DNA of 64,000 nucleotides from JBBQVS01 sp038211295. GTDB taxonomy: Bacteria > Chloroflexota > Ktedonobacteria > Ktedonobacterales > Ktedonobacteraceae. The notes under the pieces were generated by a model. The model was not told the DNA's origin. It did not search any database and saw only the letters and a list, made by a program, of their open reading frames with translations. The DNA lies in NCBI GenBank assembly GCA_038211295.1, contig JBBQVS010000005.1:1-64000 (forward strand), read 5' to 3'. This document shows positions 42,421 through 50,055 of this stretch, piece after piece (position 1 is the first letter of the stretch; every line of letters starts with the position of its first letter). Both the position numbers and the translations under genes were made by a program.

Positions 42421-44484
42421 TTAAACGCCATCGCAATCGTACAATTTGTTCCCCCCCGGAATACCTATGTTTTCGTACTTTACAGCCGTATACTCGGAAA
42501 GTTTATTCGTGCTCACGGTGCTGCAATTTGTGCTAACCCAGCGTACAAGCGCGTTGTTACGCGCCAGGCTTGACTGCAACAGAAAGAAACGTACTGTCCT
42601 ATTTTGCACCAACGCACGTAGCTTCGGCACCGTCAAAATTGGATTGCTCCCACTGAACCCACCCATCGCCATCACAGGTTTTCCTGTTTCAAGAATGATT
42701 GGCGCAGCAGGGCCTGTACTAAGCGTCGCCAGAAGAAACGGAGTTTCCCCTTGTTTCGCGAGCAGGTAGCGCACCAGCGTCGTTGGCCCGAACGCGTTTC
42801 GCCGGGGCGCACTCTGCTTGCTCACCACCGTCACGTCCTCCTGAGGATTTGGCCCCGCCTGAGTCGTTAGCCTGTCGCCATGCACAATCACGGAGAAACT
42901 ACTCCACACAAGCGGCGCGAACAAGAGCGCGAAAACGCCCAGCACAACAAAGGTGCGACTTACGATCACTAATCGCGGTGCCGGTTCTGGAAAAGCTACA
43001 GAACGCCGCACCCGTTCCAACAATTTTATGACCAGCAGGCCAGCCGCAACCAGCAAGCAGAGAACACCTATAATCGGCGTCATCCACACGCTCCACGAGG
43101 GGAACGAAGCAAGCAAGCTTATTTGCACACAAGCCGTAACAAGCAAAGCTAGCGGCAGGAACCAGCCGCGCCAGCCAGTACGACGGTAGTCTTGCCACAT
43201 CATAACAACACCAATGCCGAACAGCGCACAGAGAGCAGGCCCCATCATCACAAGATAATACGTGTTGAAGAACTGGGCATTGCTAAAAAAAACAACCATT
43301 GTGAGCAAACAAACTCCCCAGAGAATGAGTGCCTGCCAGTGTTTGTCGAGCGGTATACGTGGCCTTGTCTGCCAGCCAAGCGCGAGCATTCCAAGCAACG
43401 CGAATGGCAACAGCCACGCAATCTGCCCCCCAAGCGTGATGTTGAACAGCCGAAAGATGCCGGAATTGCCCTTGTCGCCAAATTTCAAGATGGCTTCGTT
43501 TGGCTCTAACGCGGTAAGGCGTTGCGTTTGTGACAGCACTGAAAGAACCTGCACCGATAGTATTCGCGTGTGTCTTACGTCGTTACACGGCCCGCCACCA
43601 TTTGGTAACGTAAAGCTCGCGTTTCTTCCAAGCAAACGCTGCAACCCGTTGTAGCCAATTGCAAGGTCTAATGCTGAGTTTGTTGGACTTGAGCCAACAA
43701 AGGGGCGCTGTGATGGTGGCGTCAGGTCCACAATCGTAATCCAGGTGAAAGAGACCACAAGCATCAACACAAGCGATAGCGCAAGATGCCATACACGCGT
43801 CCACCAACGTCTAGGCGCGGCAAGTAGATAGAGCAGTCCAAAGGCCGGCACAACCAGATACGCTTGCAACATCTTGATATTGAAGCCCAAGCCAACGAGT
43901 AACGCACATACAAGTAGCCAACGCAACTTCCCCGTCTCTGCCGCGACACTCACCGCCCACGTCGCGAATAGGAGCGTCAGCACAAGCAGGCTATCGATTG
44001 TATTATTGCGATTGGTCACAACACTGATTGGCGTCACAGCTAAAGCGAGCGCGGCTAAGAGACCTGTTCCCCGTCCAAACGAGCGTGCAACCAATCGGTA
44101 GAGTACCGCGACAGAGAGGATGCCAGCTATCGCTTCCGGTAATAGCAGACTGAACCCGCTAAAGCCAAAAATCTTCGCACTTAGTGCCTGTATCCAGAAG
44201 CCTAGGGGTGGTTTATCTATCGTCACAAAGCCGCCGGGGTCGAACGAGACAAAAAAGAAGTTGTGCCAGTTCATCAGCATACTTTTGACGCCCGCCGCAT
44301 AGTAAGTATTGCCGTATTGCATCTGGTCCAGTCGGTAAAAGTTCAAAAAAGCCGCAAGCAGCAGGACTGTGCCTAGTCCAAGCCGATGCCAAAACACAGA
44401 AGAAAATGAGAGACGTCGTATAGGAACAGTCCGAAAAGCTCCTGTGTTGTTCCTATCTATCAGGAGCGTATCGTCAGCTTTCAT
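42421..44484 (-). CDS. GT39-family membrane glycosyltransferase
   Basis: A 687-residue polytopic protein with about 11-13 transmembrane helices and a catalytic acidic region in the first loop (FYRLDQMQYGN.. SFDPGGFVTIDKPPLGFWIQ), as in ArnT/PMT-type enzymes that move sugars from polyprenyl phosphates to lipids or proteins. The C-terminal about 110 residues form an outer domain with two cysteines (STNCS, LYDCD). The ATG at 44484 is assumed; no good ribosome-binding site is visible and the transposon begins within about 10 bases, so its native promoter may have been displaced. Confidence 0.83.
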   Translation of the reverse strand: MKADDTLLIDRNNTGAFRTVPIRRLSFSSVFWHRLGLGTVLLLAAFLNFYRLDQMQYGNTYYAAGVKSMLMNWHNFFFVSFDPGGFVTIDKPPLGFWIQALSAKIFGFSGFSLLLPEAIAGILSVAVLYRLVARSFGRGTGLLAALALAVTPISVVTNRNNTIDSLLVLTLLFATWAVSVAAETGKLRWLLVCALLVGLGFNIKMLQAYLVVPAFGLLYLLAAPRRWWTRVWHLALSLVLMLVVSFTWITIVDLTPPSQRPFVGSSPTNSALDLAIGYNGLQRLLGRNASFTLPNGGGPCNDVRHTRILSVQVLSVLSQTQRLTALEPNEAILKFGDKGNSGIFRLFNITLGGQIAWLLPFALLGMLALGWQTRPRIPLDKHWQALILWGVCLLTMVVFFSNAQFFNTYYLVMMGPALCALFGIGVVMMWQDYRRTGWRGWFLPLALLVTACVQISLLASFPSWSVWMTPIIGVLCLLVAAGLLVIKLLERVRRSVAFPEPAPRLVIVSRTFVVLGVFALLFAPLVWSSFSVIVHGDRLTTQAGPNPQEDVTVVSKQSAPRRNAFGPTTLVRYLLAKQGETPFLLATLSTGPAAPIILETGKPVMAMGGFSGSNPILTVPKLRALVQNRTVRFFLLQSSLARNNALVRWVSTNCSTVSTNKLSEYTAVKYENIGIPGGNKLYDCDGV

Positions 44485-44581
44485 AGAAAATCGCGTGTGG
44501 ATACCCACCCCCTGGAACGGGGTGGAAGGAAACACGCGCCTCACTTTCTGTTTTTCTTGTATTGACAGAGATATTTTGACA

Positions 44582-45841
44582 ATGTCGCGCTATATACGAT
44601 ACACTTTGTGTACGGAGAGAACAATAATTGTACACCTGAAACCGACGCATGAGCAAGCCGTAATCCTCAAACGAACGCTTGACGAGCATACGGCGTGTTT
44701 CAATGAGGTTGCTCACGTTGGCTCTACTACACAGTGTAGCAATGGCACCGAGTTGCACAAAGACACGTACTATCCCCCTCGTATCCAGTACCCCGACCTT
44801 CCCTCGCAATTGGTGTGTGCTTCTCGTGTCAAAGCCACCGAAGCCGTAAAATCTGCACTCACCTGGAAACTCAAGAAAGAAAAAGAGTATCCTGAGAAGA
44901 GTGCAAAGGCAGAAAAACAGGGACGCCCCTTTCCAATGTTCAAGCCTGTCGCGTGTCCACATAGCGTGATTGCCCCTATCCGCTATGACCAACGTTCCTA
45001 CTGGATTAAGTGGGACCGCATGACGTGTAGCCTTGCCACAACCAACGGACGTATTGAGCTTCCCTTCGCAGTGCCTCAGCATCTTGTGCAGTACGTTGGC
45101 TACAAAACGTGTAGTGCTGACTTGTGTTATCGCAAGGGACGTTTCACGCTGCATGTGGTTGTCTCTATACCTGCCCCTGCTATTGCCCCTGTTGCTACTG
45201 TCATCGGTATTGATTTGGGACTTGTGCGTCCTGCTGTGACCTCTGAACGGCATTTCTTGGGAGAGAAGCGTTGGCAAGAGCAAGAACGTCGTATCTTTCG
45301 CATCAAGCGTAAGCTGCAACAGTGCGGCTCTAAATCTGCTACAAGACACCTGAAAAAGCTTTCGGGCAAACTGTTTCGGCAGAGAAAAGACCATGACCAT
45401 GTACTCTCTAAACGGATCGTACAAAATGCCCCACAAGGCAGTACCCTTGTCCTTGAGAACTTGAAAGACATTCGCGTTACGTCTCCCATCGGACGTGACA
45501 AGAAGAAGAAGAACGCCCGGACCAAACGCCGCTTCCATAGCTGGTCGTTTGCACAGTTTCACGGCTTTTTGTCCTACAAGGCGGCATGGCATGGTACCCT
45601 TGTGGTCAAGGTTGACCCTCGACACACTTCTCAGACATGCAGCAAATGTGGGCATCAACACCGTTCTAACCGACGTTCTCAAAGTCTTTTCAAGTGCCAT
45701 GAATGTGGGTACTCCCTCAATGCTGACTTAAATGCTAGCTATAATATTCGTACTAAGTACGTTACGTCTCTTGCTCTCTTCGTTAGACCCTTAGAGAGTG
45801 GGCCGCAGTCAATCGGCCTATCGTCTCAGTCTTCGGACTAG
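44582..45841 (+). CDS. tnpB: TnpB RNA-guided nuclease (IS200/IS605)
   Basis: A 420-residue TnpB. The RuvC-like catalytic residues are all present: Asp211 (VIGIDLGLVRP), Glu292 (STLVLENLKDI) and Asp382 (LNADLNASYNI). A zinc finger CSKCG (353-357) and CHECG (372-376) sits between the last two. A basic region at about 305-318 precedes the zinc finger. TnpB proteins are transposon-encoded RNA-guided DNA nucleases that use an RNA read from the element's 3' end. The ATG at 44582 fits the family start; an upstream extension would run through the left-end hairpins. Confidence 0.9.
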   Translation: MSRYIRYTLCTERTIIVHLKPTHEQAVILKRTLDEHTACFNEVAHVGSTTQCSNGTELHKDTYYPPRIQYPDLPSQLVCASRVKATEAVKSALTWKLKKEKEYPEKSAKAEKQGRPFPMFKPVACPHSVIAPIRYDQRSYWIKWDRMTCSLATTNGRIELPFAVPQHLVQYVGYKTCSADLCYRKGRFTLHVVVSIPAPAIAPVATVIGIDLGLVRPAVTSERHFLGEKRWQEQERRIFRIKRKLQQCGSKSATRHLKKLSGKLFRQRKDHDHVLSKRIVQNAPQGSTLVLENLKDIRVTSPIGRDKKKKNARTKRRFHSWSFAQFHGFLSYKAAWHGTLVVKVDPRHTSQTCSKCGHQHRSNRRSQSLFKCHECGYSLNADLNASYNIRTKYVTSLALFVRPLESGPQSIGLSSQSSD

Positions 45842-45880
45842 GGACAAGCCCTTACGCCTTTAGGCTAAGGGTAGTTGACT
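45720..45880 (+). ncRNA. Putative omega (right-end) guide RNA
   Basis: In TnpB elements the guide RNA overlaps the gene's 3' end and finishes at the element's right end. Here that region includes a foldable stretch GAGAGTGGGCCG..CGGCC and the CCCTTA..TAAGGG hairpin, ending in GTAGTTGAC. The guide would start at about 45881 with TAAGAAGCCCTC. Extent not measured. Confidence 0.4.
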
Positions 45881-46004
45881 AAGAAGCCCTCTTCAATCCG
45901 TAATTTCTCTAGGTTCAGTAGAGCATATACCCGTTAGCTTGCTCTCAAGCAAGCCGCAGGCGTGAGTAAGCATTCCCTGTACTACGTATCACCTCCTCAT
46001 CGCC

Positions 46005-46847
46005 TTAAAACGCCCCGCGCTCAACCATCTCGATAAAGCGTTGCTCTAACGCGGACGTGCGCGGCCCCAGCTTGCCATTTCCAATGGGCAGATCGTCTAT
46101 CTGAACGACAGGAATAATTTCTTTCGATGACGCAGTAATAAACGCCTCATCAACGTGGGCGAGTTCCTCGAAAAGAATGGGGCGTTCCTCCACAGGAAAC
46201 AGACCCTGTGCCAGTGCTACAACCGTATTGCGCGTCACACCAATCAGCACACCCATACTTGGCGTCACAAGCGTGTCGCCACAAAAAACAAAAAAGTTGC
46301 TTCGCGTTCCCTCTAATACATGCCCCTGTGCATTGACGAATAGCGCGTCCACCGCGTCACGTCGCGTTGCCTCTTTAAGCGCACGCACGGCCTCGATATA
46401 ATTCGTCGTCTTTGCCTCCGGCGCGACACGCTGAAGCCGCGTTGTAATCACCTTATAGCCACGCGCAAAACGCTCCATGTCGCGTTCGCCAAGCGGCGTT
46501 ATGAGAACCGCAAGTATTGCGTTGCCAGAGGGCAAAATGCCGTCCTCGCTCTCTCCACCCGTCACTAGAAGACGTATTGAAGCATGTTTGTATGCGTTGC
46601 GTTCAATGATTTTCTGAACAATCCCCGCAATATGCTCCCGTGTGTAGGGAACGTCCAGTTCAATCAGTGCGGCGGAGCGATACAGCCGATTGAGATGTTC
46701 GTCTAGATGAAAGGGTCGCCGATTATAGGTGCGAAGGCTCTCGAACACGCTATACCCACGCAGTACAGCGACATCGTTTATTGAAATCGTTCCCTCGTTG
46801 GGATGTACCCAACGCCCGTTGATATACCAGGTCGCGCTCGTATCCAT
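46005..46847 (-). CDS. Class IV aminotransferase (BCAT/DAAT-like)
   Basis: A 280-residue PLP enzyme of the branched-chain aminotransferase/D-alanine aminotransferase/aminodeoxychorismate lyase fold. It opens with WYINGRWVHPNEGTISINDVAVLRGYSVFESLRTY, has VITTRLQRVAPEAKTTNYIEAVRALKEA with the PLP lysine in PEAKTTN, and GHVLEGTRSNFF. The substrate cannot be decided from sequence; branched-chain amino acids are the commonest case. The ATG at 46847 follows AAGGAAA. It begins 17 bases after the EVE gene stop, so both are one unit. Confidence 0.83.
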   Translation of the reverse strand: MDTSATWYINGRWVHPNEGTISINDVAVLRGYSVFESLRTYNRRPFHLDEHLNRLYRSAALIELDVPYTREHIAGIVQKIIERNAYKHASIRLLVTGGESEDGILPSGNAILAVLITPLGERDMERFARGYKVITTRLQRVAPEAKTTNYIEAVRALKEATRRDAVDALFVNAQGHVLEGTRSNFFVFCGDTLVTPSMGVLIGVTRNTVVALAQGLFPVEERPILFEELAHVDEAFITASSKEIIPVVQIDDLPIGNGKLGPRTSALEQRFIEMVERGAF

Positions 46848-46863
46848 GTCTATTTCCTTTTCG

Positions 46864-47265
46864 CTACAAAAGCTTTTTTTCTTGAAGCCACGCCACAAAC
46901 GTGTCAGGAACGGTCATTGTCGAAAGACGGCTCTGCCGAATCAAGTTCCAGTTGTCGAAGAGATGTGTCTCTCGTATCTCTTGCAATCTAACAGGTTCTT
47001 CCAGACGGCGCACAAACGCGATATCGACTACCCAACTCTTGCTGTCATGCGCGTCTGGTCGTGGTTCGGAAGCAACACGCCCCAGCCCGACAATCGCCTT
47101 TTCGGTTATACTATGATAGATGAGTACATCATCGCCTGGTCGCATTCTCTTGATAACTCCTACCGCCTGTGCGTTCCGCACACCATCCCAGACTGTGACG
47201 CTATCCTGCTCTAGCTGATCGAGCGAATAGGTTTCGGGGTCAGTTCTTGCTAAAAAATATGCCAT
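46864..47265 (-). CDS. EVE-domain protein
   Basis: A 133-residue protein with the EVE (PUA-like) fold, thought to bind modified bases in RNA or DNA. The start MAYFLARTDPETYSLDQLEQDSVTVWDGVRN and MRPGDDVLIYHSITEKAIVGLGRV are family-typical, as is the hydrophobic end WVVDIAF. First gene of a pair with the aminotransferase. The upstream minus-strand region holds no clear promoter. Confidence 0.85.
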   Translation of the reverse strand: MAYFLARTDPETYSLDQLEQDSVTVWDGVRNAQAVGVIKRMRPGDDVLIYHSITEKAIVGLGRVASEPRPDAHDSKSWVVDIAFVRRLEEPVRLQEIRETHLFDNWNLIRQSRLSTMTVPDTFVAWLQEKKLL

Positions 47266-47520
47266 ATGTTTCCCTACTACTGCGTTTTATGTAAGTGACA
47301 TATTGTATTGTACTCCCCGTTTTTGGAAAGTCCAATATTCCGTAACCTGCTCTCCAACTAATTACAGCGTAGTTACGTATACCATATGTAGCCATGTGAA
47401 TGAAAACATGCCGCACATTTGGAACACTCATACAACGCGCATAAGTAGATGCATCCGTGTATAAACCTCAAAGGAAGCGTATAGCTTTTATGAGGAATGA
47501 GAGAAGGAGATACAAAAGCT

Positions 47521-47865
47521 ATGTCACAGGATCCAAATAGCACCATAGAGCCAAAGCAGGGATACGAAGAGCTTCAGGTCATGGGCGAGCAGTTGCTAAC
47601 CCGTGTGAAGGAACTCGTGCATGAGGGCAACGTCCGCCGCATCATCATCAAGCAGGACGGACATACCATCATGGAAGTGCCGTTGTCTGTTGGCGTCGTT
47701 GGCGTGCTTGTCGCGCCCGCACTTGCCGCCATTGGTGCCATCGGTGCCTTACTTGCACAGTGTTCCATCGAAGTCATCCGCTCCGAGCGTCCAGCCGATG
47801 CTCTCAGCCACAAGGTTGACGAGATTGTTCACCCGACAGGGACGGATATTCCACCTACACTCTAG
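47521..47865 (+). CDS. DUF4342 protein
   Basis: A 114-residue protein of the DUF4342 family. Family segments: ELVHEGNVRRIIIKQDGHTIMEVPLSVGVVGVLVAPALAAIGAIGALLAQCSIEV, with a hydrophobic stretch (about 56-90) that may be one or two membrane segments. Such proteins occur alone or beside zinc-ribbon and sensory genes; function is unknown. The ATG at 47521 follows AAGGAG. A terminator with a T-run follows. Confidence 0.7.
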   Translation: MSQDPNSTIEPKQGYEELQVMGEQLLTRVKELVHEGNVRRIIIKQDGHTIMEVPLSVGVVGVLVAPALAAIGAIGALLAQCSIEVIRSERPADALSHKVDEIVHPTGTDIPPTL

Positions 47866-47896
47866 TATAATTGGGTATATCGAACGAGGGTTGTTC

Positions 47897-47927
47897 ATCA
47901 GGGTTTGCACATGTTGTAAACCCTGAT
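47897..47927 (+). terminator. Intrinsic terminator
   Basis: ATCAGGGTTT (47897-47906) pairs with AAACCCTGAT (47918-47927), followed by TTTGCTTTTT. A classical terminator after the DUF4342 gene. Confidence 0.85.
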
Positions 47928-47959
47928 TTTGCTTTTTAGCAACGAAAGGACACTCTACA

Positions 47960-48271
47960 ATGCTCACATATAGCGTGAAATTGCTCGTCTCTCTGTGGGG
48001 GACGCTCTCCGTTGCGCTTTTGCTCTTTACGCTCATCGTTGCGGGAATAAATATCTACCGCACCGCCAGAAGCTTCTGGTTGATGGTCGTTCTCTCATGG
48101 GCCGTTGCCTATATACTGTGTGGCGTGCTTTTTTTCTATTTCAGAGTAGACTTGATTCTCACCTTGATGATCTCTTCCCTTGCTGCCTATATTCTCATGG
48201 GGGATGTCTTGCTGGGAAGGAAAAGAGTTACAGAGAGGCCCATTGAGGAAACCAAAAATACAGAACAATAA
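47960..48271 (+). CDS. Small membrane protein
   Basis: Not recognised. 103 residues with three hydrophobic helices (about 7-31, 38-60, 62-83) and a basic/polar cytoplasmic tail (GRKRVTERPIEETKN). It has GAAAGGA upstream of the ATG. The next gene, also a small membrane protein, starts 77 bases later and may be co-transcribed. Confidence 0.6.
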   Translation: MLTYSVKLLVSLWGTLSVALLLFTLIVAGINIYRTARSFWLMVVLSWAVAYILCGVLFFYFRVDLILTLMISSLAAYILMGDVLLGRKRVTERPIEETKNTEQ

Positions 48272-48347
48272 CGTCCAGTAAATAGTACATACTCCTGATC
48301 GTGAGTAAGAAAAGAAGCATAGCTAAGAACAAAAAAGAGGCACATTT

Positions 48348-48869
48348 ATGACGAAAACTGGCGTCGTTCCCTCCTCCACACGCACTCTCAACATTCGGCA
48401 AGCATACGTTTTGCTTGTACTCGGCGTAATTTTGCTCACACTAGCATGGTTTTTGCAGCTCAACCCGTTTGTGTATCCGCTTGGCCTGTTCTTATTTGGC
48501 CTCGGAATGCTGATTGGAGCCGCCTTTAATCCTCGTCGCTTGTTGATCGCGGGTATTCTTGTTACAGCAATTGGCGCATCTATTTTTCTCGCCTATAAGC
48601 GTACAATTATTCCTGATGCCGGAAATTCGATTGTGCTTGCAATAGGTTTTGGTCTCGTGAGTATCGCGCTTGCTGCTCGTCGTGGCTATATCACAGCCGG
48701 AGCCATGACGCCCGCAGTTATTGTACTGCTCGTTGGCCTTGTAGAGTATAGGCCGACAGCACAGTATTTGCCCGCAAATGTCACACCCTTCATCCTCTCG
48801 CTCTGGTTCCCCGGACTGGGCCTGCTCGTTCTTGGGCTAATTTACGCCCTCGTGAGTTTCCGCAAATGA
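48348..48869 (+). CDS. Membrane protein of unknown function
   Basis: Not recognised. 173 residues with about five hydrophobic helices evenly spread from residue 20 to 165, small loops, and a short basic C-terminus (SFRK). The start AAAAGAGG is 9 bases before the ATG. Its last 33 bases overlap the convergent glycine oxidase-like gene, so transcripts of the two run into each other. Confidence 0.6.
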   Translation: MTKTGVVPSSTRTLNIRQAYVLLVLGVILLTLAWFLQLNPFVYPLGLFLFGLGMLIGAAFNPRRLLIAGILVTAIGASIFLAYKRTIIPDAGNSIVLAIGFGLVSIALAARRGYITAGAMTPAVIVLLVGLVEYRPTAQYLPANVTPFILSLWFPGLGLLVLGLIYALVSFRK

Positions 48870-50006
48870 AGAGTCACTTTTCGTATGCGAGAAACGTTCA
48901 AGGGCGAAGGGACGAATAATCTCTGGCGTCTGACCCCATATCACCAGTTCGGCTATCGTCTGGCCTGTAATAGCACTCAACAGCATCCCGAAGCTGTTGT
49001 GACCTGTCGCGAGAACGACATTCTCCCACCCAACAACTTTACCCAGAATTGGCAGGTTATCGGGTGTTCTGGGTCGCAAGCCCGCCCATATACGCTCTAC
49101 GGAGGAGTGCGCGATTGCAGGCACCAGTTTGGTCGCGGCATCAAGTAAGTATGCAAGGCCGCTTACGGTGACACGCGTGTCAAAGCCAACATCTTCTTGC
49201 GTCGCACCTACGATCAGCGTGCCATCTTGTTTGGGGGCAAGATACACACCGTAGCCCAGCACTGTATGCCGTAGCGATGGAGTGAGTTGCTGTACCGCCA
49301 GACTCTGCCCACGTTGCGGCACGACTGGCAGCACAATATCCAGCCACGTCCCACAGGCCGCAGACCACGCGCCTGATGCGATAACAAGCGTGTTACAGAC
49401 AATAGTATCACCTGCCGCAGTGGTCACACTCTGGACGCGGTGTTCTGTTCGGGTAATGTCTACAGCGTCGCTCTGTGTCTTGAGTATCGCTCCACAATTG
49501 ATAGCGGCCTGTGCATATGCTGCAACCAGAGCGGGAGCGCGTACCTGTCCTTCGTTCGCAATATACGTCGCGGCGCAAATTTCGGTAGAGAGTAATGGCT
49601 CAAGCACATGCGTCTCCGCTTTGGAAAGTAGCTGCACCTGCAAGCCCATTTGTTGACACGATTCGGCCCAGCGTTCCAGACGTATTGTCATCTTTGGGTT
49701 GGGGGTGTGTGTGACACGTAGCGTCGAGGTCTGCTCATATTCGGGATTGATGCCACTCACCGCTTCAAGCTCAAGCATCAGTGAGGGAAATAAGGCTCGA
49801 CTCGCGAGTAGTAAACGGTTATACGCATCAATTCTCGCGAGCGGTTTTAGCAAAGAAAAGATACCCGCCGCCGCGCCTGATGCCTGTCCACCAATCTCGC
49901 CACGCTCCAATATAGTCACCTCGACGCCTTGCCTTGCAAGGTAGTAGGCAGTAGCACAACCAATGACTCCACCGCCAATGACAACGACATCTGTTATGTA
50001 CTGCAT
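48837..50006 (-). CDS. thiO: FAD-dependent glycine oxidase-like enzyme
   Basis: A 389-residue D-amino-acid-oxidase-fold flavoprotein. The FAD motif is VVVIGGGVIGCATAYYLARQG (7-27) and the acidic ribose residue lies in ILERGEIGGQASG. The C-terminal region WAGLRPRTPDNLPILG and LATGHNSFGML is typical of glycine oxidase ThiO, which makes the iminoacetate used in thiamine thiazole synthesis. No other thi genes are adjacent, so a general amine/amino acid oxidase remains possible. The ribosome-binding site is GAGGAAA. Confidence 0.78.
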   Translation of the reverse strand: MQYITDVVVIGGGVIGCATAYYLARQGVEVTILERGEIGGQASGAAAGIFSLLKPLARIDAYNRLLLASRALFPSLMLELEAVSGINPEYEQTSTLRVTHTPNPKMTIRLERWAESCQQMGLQVQLLSKAETHVLEPLLSTEICAATYIANEGQVRAPALVAAYAQAAINCGAILKTQSDAVDITRTEHRVQSVTTAAGDTIVCNTLVIASGAWSAACGTWLDIVLPVVPQRGQSLAVQQLTPSLRHTVLGYGVYLAPKQDGTLIVGATQEDVGFDTRVTVSGLAYLLDAATKLVPAIAHSSVERIWAGLRPRTPDNLPILGKVVGWENVVLATGHNSFGMLLSAITGQTIAELVIWGQTPEIIRPFALERFSHTKSDSSFAETHEGVN

Positions 50007-50055
50007 CGCTTTTTCCTCTATTTTTCTATCTACGCGTTCTAGCAGAGTGAGTATA

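Larger units (their letters stand above)
44492..45880 (+). mobile_element. IS200/IS605-like element carrying only tnpB
   Basis: The left end has nested hairpins: CGCGTGT..ACACGCG (44492-44538) encloses CCACCCC..GGGGTGG (44505-44525). The right end has the CCCTTA..TAAGGG hairpin (45850-45872) followed by GTAGTTGAC near 45880. Between them is one gene, tnpB; no tnpA is seen, as in IS1341-type elements. The exact boundaries are estimates from the hairpins. Confidence 0.75.

Noticed and set aside
44369..44581. N-terminal extension of TnpB upstream of 44582
   Set aside because: It would run through the element's end hairpins and the GT39 start; residues there do not look like TnpB.
44474..45700. 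Long minus-strand open frame opposite tnpB
   Set aside because: It is a shadow frame; the plus-strand TnpB motifs are complete.
44490..46004. CRISPR array or tRNA near the tnpB element
   Set aside because: No regularly spaced repeats and no cloverleaf were found; palindromes are IS ends.
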